This document shows, piece after piece, positions 34,440 through 45,089 of a stretch of 64,000 nt of DNA. A model generated the notes under the pieces. That model saw only the letters and a program-made list of their open reading frames with translations, was not told where the DNA came from and made no database searches. The position numbers and the translations under genes were made by a program. The DNA comes from Microdochium bolleyi (lineage: Eukaryota > Ascomycota > Sordariomycetes > Xylariales > Microdochiaceae): positions 2,542,001 through 2,606,000 of the forward strand of contig KQ964248.1 in assembly GCA_001566295.1 (NCBI GenBank). The letters are read 5' to 3'. Numbering within the stretch: the first letter of the stretch is position 1; every line of letters starts with the position of its first letter.

Positions 34440-37259
34440 ATGAGGATAGGCTGCCTCCAGTTTGCGCCGCAGGTTGGGGATGTCGACGCCAACCTGAATC
34501 GCGCAGAGGCTGTGCTAGAACAGCATGAAGACCTCGACTTGGATCTCCTCATCCTGCCGGAGCTGGCATTTTCTGGTATGTGCGACTTCGCTGACCTCAT
34601 CCCGGCACGCACGCGACGAGCTTGGCCTGCAAGCAAGGTACGTTGTATTTGCGTCACAGGAAGCTGACCCGTGAGGGCAGGGTACAATTTCAGATCCCTT
34701 CGCGACATTGCGCCTTTCCTCGAGCCCACCGCCGCTGGGGTCTCAGCATCATGGGCACGCTCGACAGCTCTCAAGTACGATTGCAATATAATCGTCGGCT
34801 ATCCGGAGACGGCTGATGTGTCACACAAGTGGCCATCGGATCCAGAGTACTATAATTCGGCTGTCATCGTCAATAACGATGGCGATACTTGGGGGCACTA
34901 CCGCAAGACGCATTTGTACTATACCGACGAGACGTGGGCTCTCGAAGGGCCCGGGTTCTACAAGGGGCATCTTCCAGGCGTCGGGAAGATCGCAATGGGA
35001 ATATGTAAGTTCTTAAGCATAAGAGACCTCTTACACCAGCAAAGTCGCTAATCGTCACCTCAAGGCATGGACCTCAAGTACGTGTGATACTTCTCAGATC
35101 TAATCGTCAGTAGCTCACAATTTCTCAGCCCGTACAGATTCGAAGCTCCATGGACCGAGTACGAGTTCGCCGTGCACGCTCGCAACGTCGCAGCCAATGT
35201 AGTTGTACTTTCCATGGCTTGGCTCACGCGAGAACCTGCCGACACATTCTGCTCACAGCCCAAGGAGCCAGACATGGAGACATTGACTTACTGGATCAAG
35301 CGCCTCGAACCGCTTATAAGAGCCGACAGCGACGAGGAAATCATTGTGATCTTCGCGAACCGTTGTGGCGTCGAAGATGAAGCCGTGTACGCTGGCTCAA
35401 GCGCGGTGATAGGCATACAGCGGGGTGAGGTGACGGTGTATGGTTTGCTTGGGCGTGCAGAGGAGAAACTCCTAGTTGTCGACACCAACAGCCCCGGCTT
35501 CGCAAAGCTAGTCTATCGCCCGGATGGTAGAGAACAAGACTCCGACTCCGACGCCTCGGACAACGAGTTCGAGCACCCTGATGCGGGTTCCACTGCCAAA
35601 AATGCTCAAGCGAGGACAGGCGACCAGACTTCAGACATCAACAACAGTCTGAATCCGGCTGACTTGGTTGGTCATCGTGTACACGGCCACGTATTCTTGG
35701 GGGTTGATGCAGCGTCGCCCATGTCAACCAACTTTTCAGGGACAATGTTTAGCGACTCACCGTTGTCACCCAGATACTTCTGGGATCAGTCTTCGCGCAT
35801 AGGTGCACCCGTCCCTACGCAATTTCCTCCTCGAAATATGAGAGGTCAGCCTCAGGACTCACGAGCGTCAGTTGTCTCACGCAGCACTGTCTTCAGTGAA
35901 GATGGAACCCAGCGATTCAGCATCATGTCTGATGCTCGGACTGACCCCCAACTTGAGTTTTCACGCCTGATGGGGCGTCTTCGCGGAAAACCCGTTTCAA
36001 CGAACATATCCGCCAGTCAAGCGACTGACTACATGCCTCAGCAGAAAGAGCCAAGTCAGCATCAGATCCACACAGAAGCCAAGAATCAAACAAGAAAACA
36101 AAGCTCACCTCGTAGAGAGCCTGCTGCACCACAGCAGGAGACCAAGGCCCCTCAGATCACCGTCATTCAGTCTGCCAGACAGGATCCTCCACGTGGTCGC
36201 TCTTCTCAGGATTCGGGCCATGGCGCGACTCCAGTGGCAACTCGTTCCACCATTGATCCAAAATCACGAGCCCAAGACAACATAGACCCGCCTGGGCTCG
36301 ATCGACTTGGGATGGATCTCATAGCCATGAGACTTGCGGCAGCGGCACAGGGCAAAAGAGACAGTCTCTTATGCCATGTGGACGAAGATGATTTTGTGAT
36401 TCTGCAGACTCAAAGGAGGGACTCGCCGACCTTGGAGACCAATGTTAGCGACGATAAGCCCCGTCAACAAGACACACGGGGTGATCCACGATCACGCTTG
36501 CTGACCTCCCCGAAGCATGATGATGAGAGGCAGTATACCACCACACCACAGCATGATACTCTGCGGTCTGATTTGCACGAAACAGCTGGTCGTGCTGATC
36601 GACGCGAAAGGTACCGACGTGAGCCGCCGATGTCTCCGCCCACCAACGCGCTCTCCAATTTCGTGGCTCGCGAGGTAGCACATAGGCACTCCAACAGTGA
36701 CCTGCGGATTTCTGGCAAGCCAGATCGGTCCAGACTGCAGGATGCTCCTGTGGAACGATCTGGCTCCGCATCGCAGCTCTCTCGCGAGAGGCGTCATGCG
36801 GAAACACCAAACGCAGTCGACTATGACACTACCAGGAATACACCTCATCGTGACGCCTACAGGCAAGCTCCGGCCCTCCGGGCTCACGTCGACACTCCCT
36901 CAAAGTCGAAGTCTAGGGACAAGACCGGCACCAGCACCCCGTTGAGTATCTCGATCGCACCGCCGGTGAGCTCATCAGAGTCACCCAGGAGTGGGGCCCG
37001 GTCCGGCCAGCGGAGGCAAACGAGGACCAACAGCACTCCGCGGACCGCAGATATGCCACCCACACCCAAGGCCATGGTCCTGCCGCGTGCCGCAGATTTC
37101 GACACCTACGAGAAGCACAGCAAAAAGAGCAAAGACGTGTCTCCTCGCGCAGGTTTGAACAGCGATGAGCCAAGGAAGGCTCTGGCGGATTCTACCATCG
37201 GTTTCTTCGACCCAGACGCCTCTACGAAGGCTGCGCGGCCGCGAAGCGCTGTCTGGTAA
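34440..37259 (+). CDS. nta1: Protein N-terminal amidase Nta1 with long C-terminal extension
   Basis: Four exons (34440-34575, 34681-35004, 35065-35077, 35129-37259) give 867 residues. Nta1 is a nitrilase-fold enzyme that deamidates N-terminal Asn and Gln to Asp and Glu, the first step of that branch of the Arg/N-degron pathway. The catalytic triad is visible: Glu41 in LLILPELAFSG, Lys121 in HYRKTHLYY and Cys154 in GICMDLNPY. The Cys codon is split by an intron, and the exon holding its last two bases is only 13 nt. The nitrilase domain ends near residue 300. The remaining 560 or so residues are polar, Arg/Ser/Asp-rich and probably disordered; yeast Nta1 has only about 457 residues in total. 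The extension contains DEDDFVIL, which looks like an Atg8-interacting motif. The extension is in one exon and has no recognised domain. Confidence 0.93.
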
Positions 37260-40199
37260 CTTCTCTGCTTGGGACTCGTTTTCGCGGCCCTCCACAACAA
37301 CTGTCGATTTGTTGGTCTCTGCTGTTCTATCGTTAGCGATCTCAGAACTTATCTTATGTACTGCAAGGGGGGCATTGAGGATCTGCTCAACTGGACACGC
37401 TCTCATTTTGCATAGCCAGGCGTGGTTTTGATGTATGTTCCCTGCGAAGCGCTTCTGAAAATTGATTCTCTTTTTCGTTCGAAAATTCATGTTGTTCCGC
37501 CACTCGTGCATCAGACGTGACGAGCTTCTTGGATAGAATAAAATTCCAGGAAACTTGCGAGGGCATGAGCAACGCGCCCGCAGCAGGAAGAGAGGAATGG
37601 ACACGTCGCTCCGTGAACATGACACACAAATATCGTTTCTTCACGTGTCTGAAAACAAACCCATCAACGCCGCTTCCCACGCCCGCCAGTACACGCACCT
37701 TTCGCGTCTTTCGCCACATCAAGCAAAACCCTGCCCCTTTCTCCAGTGTTGAACCGCCCGGCGGCATGCGGGCCAGCGTTTGGCGCCCAATGACAATCGA
37801 GGTTCACAACCAACAAACAACAATACCCTAAACAAACGGGCTCAAATCCCGGCTTCAGGCGGCGCCGTGAATGTACGTGGATCCTATCAATCCGCGCGCC
37901 AGAGCGAGGGAGGTGGGGTCAACGGTCCCGGGAATCTGGTATACGCGCTGTGGGAAGGAAGGAAGAGGGCGGGGAGCGCCCGGTACGCGTCCCGACCACG
38001 TACAAGGTAAAGCACAGGATGATCAGTGCAAAGCGGCGACTCATGATACCTTGCTCCCGCCAATGTCAATAGCCTTTCCTTGCTTGTCAGGAGAGAGACA
38101 GCCCGGAGCGGGTGGTGGTGATTGTCCTGCAATATTACAACACGTCTATCATAACATGCAGGCATACATTCAAGACAAACAAGCGAGCGAGCGAGTGAGC
38201 GAACAACGAGCGGGGGCAGAAACAGCGCATCCTGGTACTTGTAGCCAGCCCTGAGCGCTTCGCGTTGCAGGACCGTTTGATGCCTCTTTACATCATTGTA
38301 ACTGCGGGAAGCGCCGATGGGTCCGTCCTGGGGATTGGAGTGTGTTGTATTTTGTTGGTTGGTGTTATCTGTAAAGTGGTCCTCGGTGCAGTTGCTTTTC
38401 TTCTACGGGAACACTTGCATTCCCGGCCTGTACTCTGAGGAATCTATCCGCCAACTACTCAAGAAATGTGTGTACCTTGAGACAGGAGACAGACAGGCAC
38501 GGAGCACCGTGGTAGCCTCTACACTCTTTCCCCCCTTCTTCTCGTTCTCCTTCCACAGCTTCTCGTACCTGACACCCCTGGTGTTCTAGTCGCTGGGTTT
38601 GATCTCATGGCATCAAAACTGATCAGGTCATGAAGCGTTGCAAAACAAGTACGTACCTTTGCTCCAAAAACGCCCGGGCCCGAGCCGAGGACCTCCAAGG
38701 TTGTCCTGCAGATCGGTTGGTTGCGACAAGAAGGAGTGGGACCAGACCCTTGCTGGGGCGGGTGGGGTCGCCTGCACCCAAATCCTGCGATTCTTGGCCC
38801 CATTGGGCAGGTCTGGCGCTTAGCGGAGTTCTCTGATTGGCCAGCTGCCAGAAAGCTTGCTGGGCCTCCCTGAGCTCATCCCGGAACTCCAGCCCTGCTC
38901 TCAAATCCCTAGCTCTAGTCAGTCTGCTCTCACATCCCGGGGCAGGTGAGCGGGAAGTGACGCAGATCTTGCAAGTGTGCAATACCCAAGTCGGCGCATT
39001 GAGAACCCGCGCGGCTCAGAGTTCCTCACACATTGTGTTCCTGGTCTTCTGGCATGATACACAGCGTGGCCAGACCATGATGCGATTCGAGGGTGACTGT
39101 GGTGAGCAGATTTCTGCACAACGGTTGCAGGCTCGAGCAAACGCTTGCAGGCACGTTATCCATAAGGTACATTGAAGCGCAGGACCGTGGGGTTACAACA
39201 GGGCATGGCAACCTTGGGTCGTCTTGCAATTTCGATGACTCCAGGGCAGCTCATCTCAAGAAAAGCTTGTTCAGGAGGAGGCGTACTCGATTTCGGCAGT
39301 CCATATTGCTCTCCCATCGTCCCTCTTTGGAGACAGCACTTCGTGACAGCGGCTCGAATCGCAAGATGCCACCAACGAGGCCCCTGTGATGAGCTGGCCG
39401 CCAAGCACGGGCCGGCGTGACCTGCATGCTGAGTGGTCGCTGCTCTCCCGCCGCCTGCTCAGCCATCGCCAATCACCCAACCCCTCCGAGCCCTCCTGCA
39501 GCTGCTTGACCAGGATGGCCAGAAACCCTCGGCGGCTCGGGCGAATTGCAGATCTCGGTTGCCACGGACCTCCAGCTGTGCGTTCCCTGGGCGGTCGCTT
39601 CCCAGGTCTACAGGTGCATCCTGCACAGGTACCCCACACAGCACACGCCGGCTCACGCCTGCTCACGCACACACTCGACACTCACGCCGGCCAACAGACC
39701 CCCAAAAGCTGACAGGTTGGGGGAAGGGGGGCCGGCCAGGGCTCGGCAGGGTCATAACCAACTATCACAGTGACCGCCCGCGCTTATGCTCAGGTGTGGA
39801 GTTGGCTCTCTCATCTCATCGACAGCTCTTGTCACATCTTGCTCCGATACAGCTTCAAAAGCCCTGCACATCTGCTCGTCCCCACGGCGCGTCCTCAGGT
39901 GGACGGAACCCTTGCATATATCGTCGAGCCCATATCCCTTCTTGCTACGGGAGTTGTTATAAACTGCAGAGTCCGGACGACGACCGCTTGGCCGCCAACG
40001 ACAACGTGCTGTTGCAGCTGAGACCAAGCAAGATTCAACCTCGGATCGACCACAAAACGCACATCTCTGAGGGGACACAAGGAACTCACAGTCTCGCCGA
40101 ACAAGACGAAGGGCCAACACCATCGCAGACCGCCAGGGTCCGCCACCACTACTTTTCCAATCGAGGGCTCGGCTTGACCGCAAGCGTCTCGTAACAGCC
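37260..40199. other. Gene-poor stretch before paralog C
   Basis: About 2.9 kb. The largest open frame (39433-40194 plus) lacks motifs, is Ser/Pro/Arg-rich and ends just before the ATG of paralog C, so it probably covers C's promoter. Short GAGC-type repeats occur at about 38185-38210. No gene supported. Confidence 0.5.
39958..39963 (+). promoter_or_regulatory. Possible TATA box of paralog C
   Basis: TATAAA lies 242 bp upstream of the ATG at 40200. This would give a leader of about 210 bases. The only support is the motif and the spacing. Confidence 0.35.
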
Positions 40200-41771
40200 A
40201 TGGTTCGGCCATGGGCGGCGCTGGCTCTCGCGGGCTCGGCGAGCGCCATCCTCGTCACATCGGGCTCCAACTGCGCGGCGCAATGTGGCAACGTGCTCAG
40301 CTCGACGCCCGCCGACGACGTCGCCTGCACGGATCTCGCCTTGACCAGCACAAACACGGGCACCGTCTGGCGCAACTGCCTGAGCTGCCAGATCGCCAGC
40401 AACTACGTTAACACTGGGGTGAAGCCCGTGACGTCGGATCTTCAAGCGACGCTCTGTGAGTCTTTGAGCCTTCGCTCTTCAACGAGGGGCTTTCCCAGGC
40501 AAGGCGTTGGGGCTAACCACGCTCTTTTCTTGCGCAGACAACCTCAGATTTGGTCTCTCACATTGTCTCTTTGACTTTGGCACAAATCCATGCATCACCT
40601 CGTAAGTCTCACCGATACTTCCCGCTGGCCGCGAACCCCGCGGCCACAGTGTTGTACACGCGTCGCTAATTTCCTCGTCACAAATGCAGAACGGCCTGTG
40701 AGCCCCTCCAGGCGGCCTTGCAGTATGAGAAGCTCGCCCCCAACGTCACCTCGTATGGATACTGCAGCGTATGGAGCAGTCTGCAGGTGCCAAAGTGCAA
40801 CGCCTGCATCCGCGCCATGGACGGCGGTGAATACCTGAGCAACTGTGAGTATTTCTCAGTTATGCGTGGGCGCACTTCGTACTGTCGGACGAAGTGCTGA
40901 TGACTGACCGGCTTCATCTCCAGACCTGCAGGTCCTCAACGGCGCGTGCGACTTGAAGATCCAGCCACCGCAGACGATCCCGCTGGACGGGGACATCTTC
41001 AACGCGGACAAGCAAGTGCAGGTCACCCTCCCCAGCGCAACCGCGGGGCCCACAGGGACGTACACCGTGGGACCCTTCAGCTACGGGCAGCTTGCGGGCA
41101 TCGTCATCGGTGGCGTCCTGGGCCTGCTGCTCTTCCTCGGCTGCGGCGTCATCATTAACGGCAAGAGGCGGCGAAGGGCGTACCTCAAGAAGCGTGGCCA
41201 GCTGGGCAAGACCTGGCCTGGCGATCACAATAACTCTGCCGGCGAGATGTTTGAGACGCCCGTCAGCCAGAAGCCGCTACGCGGATGGGGGGATTCACCC
41301 GTCAGCGCCGTTGATACGGAGCACGCGTTCCAGCATTATACCACGCCGAACACGTCGCACGGCACCAGCACGCTTGAGTACCAGCTCCAGCTCCAACAGC
41401 ACCAGCAGCAACAACAGCACCAACAGACATTCCCGCGATACTTCTCGCCTTACGCAACACCGGTGGAGCCGACGAAGCATATCGGCTGGCCGGTCGACAG
41501 TAGTAACGGCCAGCAGCAGACCAACACGGCCATCGGCGTCGCGGTCAGCCCGGACACGGAGGAGGCTGTTGTGTACTGGGGAGGGGACGTAAAGGGCAAG
41601 CAAGCAGGGCGGGACGACGAGTATGAGATGCAGGAGGGTGTCAACAGCGGCGGGGGTCACCAGTATCCATATGTGCCGCCGCCAGCGGCATATCATCAGC
41701 AGGCGCCCACGCTCGGGCATCCTGGCTACGGCAGGCATGGAAACACGCCGCCGGGTTCGTCGGGGCGATGA
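40200..41771 (+). CDS. 12-Cys single-pass membrane protein, paralog C
   Basis: Four exons (40200-40455, 40538-40601, 40690-40844, 40924-41771) give 440 residues. A signal peptide of 16 residues precedes ILVTSGSNC. It is the most diverged of the four, but all 12 cysteines keep their order, with NCLSC and KCNAC as the pairs. Intron 1 splits the shared Tyr codon (TLY|NLR) and intron 3 matches intron 2 of A and D (EYLSNY). An extra 88-bp intron lies between them, after CITS. The helix is at 214-237 (LAGIVIGGVLGLLLFLGCGV) followed by KRRRR. The tail (238-440) contains a Gln/Leu/His tract encoded at 41382-41426 and ends Gly/Pro-rich. There is no Pro5 motif of the A/B type. Function unknown; membership rests on the cysteine pattern and on intron positions. 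Confidence 0.87.
41382..41426 (+). repeat. Gln-rich codon tract in paralog C
   Basis: Fifteen codons, eleven of them Gln (CAG and CAA mixed) with two Leu and two His, in the cytosolic tail. The mixed codons suggest an old tract rather than a recent slippage expansion. Confidence 0.9.
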
Positions 41772-42407
41772 AGGGGCCTTGAGAGGAGTCTGGTCTGAGA
41801 TCGGTTGTAGTCATTTATGCAGGTTTTAGCGCACTGTTCTGATACCAATATTGAAAGAATGATTTGAAAAGAGGTCTAAAGAGTGTATGGAGCAACCTCC
41901 ACCTTGCAAGCTGCATCAACCTTCGAGTCTTCCAAGGTCCATCATGAGCGTTGTGGAGCCACCAGTTGGAGGCGCCAGCATTGCCCACCTGGTCAGTCAC
42001 TGGTTGTGGTGTCCGAAATGTCCTGCAGTCAGCCAGGTCCTCCAGGATCCCGAGGTCGGCTTGGAGCATTGTGGCTGGTGCTCTTACTCGGTCGCTGTGG
42101 CGTCGGTGTCGGTATCAGATAACAGATGTGGCTGAAGCTTGTCTCCACCTCGGCGCATGATTGAGCGCGGACGAGTCGCGGGCCCGGAAAAAAAATTGGG
42201 AGCTCTGGCTGGTCAAGGCCCATTGGTAAATTTTCGAAAAGTCCCCAATTGAAAACCAGGCGCAAAGCTGCAAACACCAACGCCAAAGGCAACGACCTCT
42301 GACAAGCCCAAACCGAAGCCACTCCTACCACAACCTCTTTTTGGGTCTTCTCTGCACGGTCGCATAATCAATACAGCATCGATTACTCACACGAGCGAAC
42401 ACACAAG
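41772..42407. other. Intergenic, paralog C to cbf5
   Basis: About 640 bp with the 3' flank of C and the promoter and leader of cbf5. A run of A at 42187-42195 is the only notable detail. No gene. Confidence 0.5.
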
Positions 42408-44023
42408 ATGACGACCAAGGACGGAAAGCCCCAGGAGGCGGACTACACCATCAAGCCTTCCGCCGTCACGCCCACGCTCGACACGAGCCAGTGGCCGCTC
42501 CTGCTCAAGAACTACGAGAAGCGTACGTCCCTCTCTCCGCGGCATTGTGCCTATGCCTCCTGCGCATGCCGCAGACTCTGCGCGAGCACCCAATTTACTG
42601 ACTTTGCTGTTGCTGTGCAGTCCTCGTCCGCACCGGTCACTTCACCCCGATCCCCAATGGCAGCTCTCCTCTGTCACGAGACCTCAAGTCCTACATCCAG
42701 TCCGGTGTGATCAACCTCGACAAGCCCTCCAACCCTTCCAGTCACGAAGTCGTCGCCTGGGTCAAGCGGATCCTCAGATGCGAGAAGACCGGCCACAGCG
42801 GCACTCTCGACCCCAAGGTCACAGGCTGCCTGATTGTCTGCGTTGACCGCGCCACCCGCCTCGTCAAGTCCCAGCAGGGCGCCGGAAAGGAGTACGTTGC
42901 CGTCATCCGCCTCCACGACAAGCTGCCCGGCGGCGCCGCCCAGTTCTCCCGCGCTCTCGAGACCCTCACCGGCGCGCTCTTCCAGCGCCCTCCTCTCATC
43001 TCTGCTGTCAAGCGCCAGCTGCGTATCCGCACCATCCACGAGAGCAAGGTCATTGAGTTCGACAACGACCGCCACCTCGGTGTCTTCTGGGTCAGCTGCG
43101 AGGCCGGTACCTACATCCGTACCCTCTGTGTCCACATGGGTCTGCTGCTCGGTGTTGGCGCCCACATGCAGGAGCTGCGCCGTGTCCGCAGTGGTGCCAT
43201 GGACGAGACCAAGGACCTCGTCACCCTCCACGACGTCCTCGACGCTCAGTGGATGTACGACAACACCCGCGACGAGTCGTACCTGCGCAAGGTCATCGCT
43301 CCCCTCGAGACCCTCCTCACCGGCTACAAGCGCATCGTCGTCAAGGACAGCACTGTCAACGCCATCTGCTACGGTGCCAAGCTCATGATTCCTGGTCTCC
43401 TCCGTTACGGTAAGTTTCCCAACGCAACAAGTGCAAAGCTGAAACATTTACTGACCTAATCCACAGAGGCCGGCATCGAGACCCACGAGGAGATCGTCCT
43501 CATGACCACCAAGGGTGAGGCCATCGCCATTGGTATCGCCCAGATGTCCACCGTCGAGATGTCGTCGTGCGACCACGGCGTCGTCGCCAAGGTCAAGCGC
43601 TGTATCATGGAGCGCGACCTCTACCCCCGGAGATGGGGCCTGGGCCCTACCGCCACCGAGAAGAAGAAGCTCAAGGCTGCCGGCAAGCTCGACAAGTTCG
43701 GCCGCCCCAACGAGCAGACTCCTGCCAAGTGGAACAACGAGTACAAGGACCTGCACGCCCCTGCCGGCGAGTCCGCTGGCACACCTGCTGCTGCCGCCCC
43801 TGCGGCCGACGTGTCCATGACCGAGGCCCCTACGCCTTCGAAGCCCGCCGCTGTCGAGGCTGAGACACCTGGTGGCGATGACGACAAGAAGAAGCGCAAG
43901 AAGCACGACGGCGAGACCGCCGAGGAGAAGGCCGAGCGCAAGCGGAGAAAGGCCGAGAAGAAGGCGGCCAAGGCGAAGCGCGCGTCCACGGGCGGCGCCA
44001 AGTCTGATGACGAGTCGGACTAG
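42408..44023 (+). CDS. cbf5: Cbf5/dyskerin, H/ACA snoRNP pseudouridine synthase
   Basis: Three exons (42408-42522, 42621-43409, 43467-44023) give 486 residues. Cbf5 is the catalytic subunit of H/ACA snoRNPs in the nucleolus and converts chosen uridines of rRNA and snRNA to pseudouridine. The dyskerin-like N-terminus (DYTIKP) leads into the TruB domain with catalytic Asp102 in KTGHSGTLDPKVTGCL. Other motifs are GAGKEYV, FQRPPLISAVKRQLRIR and AGTYIRTLC. The PUA domain runs from about 270 to 350 and contains ICYGAKLMIPGLLRYE, split by the second intron. The tail (from about 400) is Lys/Glu/Ala-rich with KKKRKK and KRRKAEKKAAKAKR, as in yeast. Codon use is strongly C-biased, fitting high expression. 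No anomaly. It lies between two members of the 12-Cys family but shares no logic with them. Confidence 0.97.
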
Positions 44024-45089
44024 AAGTCTACTTGGCACGGCATCATGTCACCTAAGTCGTCATGATGCCTTCTTCCATTGCGGATGGCGACTGCATTTCC
44101 TCTTCCGACCTACATGACCGCGACACAAACCGACCCATGAGATTTTGTCCTAAATTCTCGAGGTGTCTCGGCGTTGTTCACCGATCTGCATGACACGCTC
44201 GTCTGTGACACATCTACACTGTATCATACCATACAGTCGCGATCTGACGGTCCGGAATCAAAAGAAACAAATCCGGCGTTTGTGGTGCTCGCTTTGTTTT
44301 TTCCAATGTCTCTTGTTCATGAGTTCTGTTTTGTTTTCCGACGTCGTGGGTCATTTCTTGTGCGAGAGCTACTTCTTATAAAGTTGCTGATGAAGGAGAT
44401 CCGGGGCAAAGGGGGTTGAGGATCTAGTAGTAGATGAAATGAAAAAAAAGATCTCGTAATTATTCTTGCGCGTGCGTGGTTTTTGTTTGTGACAATGTAT
44501 GGCGGAAGCGTTGTCTTGCGTCCAGCCACGGTCTCAAGTCTCACCCACTCGGTTGTGATTTTTTTTTTTTAATGCTGGGACTACTGAGACTCCTACCGTA
44601 CGATTTACCACTTCGCACATTCGCGACGCTCATAGCCCCGATCGCGAACTCGATGTGCTCTCTTAGTCACTTTGAACGGTTCAGTGGCTGAAGGGGATGT
44701 TCCGGCCACACTGCAAGAATCAATGTCATTTGTGGCTAGCCCGTGTCCTCCCATGCCCGCTGTCCGGGCCAGGATCACTGGTTCATCGGCAGGAAGAATC
44801 AGCCGAAAAGTAATGGCGGCCCCCGGCCCTCGAGTCCTTTTTCCCTATGAGCAGATAGAGGCTCGGTACATATGTGCAAGAAAATGTTATACGTTTTAGG
44901 TAGTAGTAATCTAGCGAATTTACCCTTTTTATCTCATTATCGGATTTGGACAAGTGGAATCTTTTCTACATGTAAGCAACCTACACTGGCCGAGGTTCAT
45001 CGCTCGGCGAGGGCAGACTCGAACATGGTGGCGTCCTCCAAGAGGACCCCCCGGCAGAAAATATCTTGAATACCCTGCTATTCAGATGC
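44024..45089. other. Intergenic between convergent genes
   Basis: About 1.07 kb between the 3' ends of cbf5 and the esterase gene. It contains a T run at 44561-44570 and an A run near 44440. No coding signal. Confidence 0.5.

Noticed and set aside
37825..37860. T-arm-like sequence GGGCTCAAATCCC
   Set aside because: No D-arm, anticodon arm or acceptor stem upstream, so not a tRNA.
39433..40194. 253-codon plus-strand open frame before paralog C
   Set aside because: Ser/Pro/Arg-rich without motifs, and it covers the likely TATA site and leader of paralog C.
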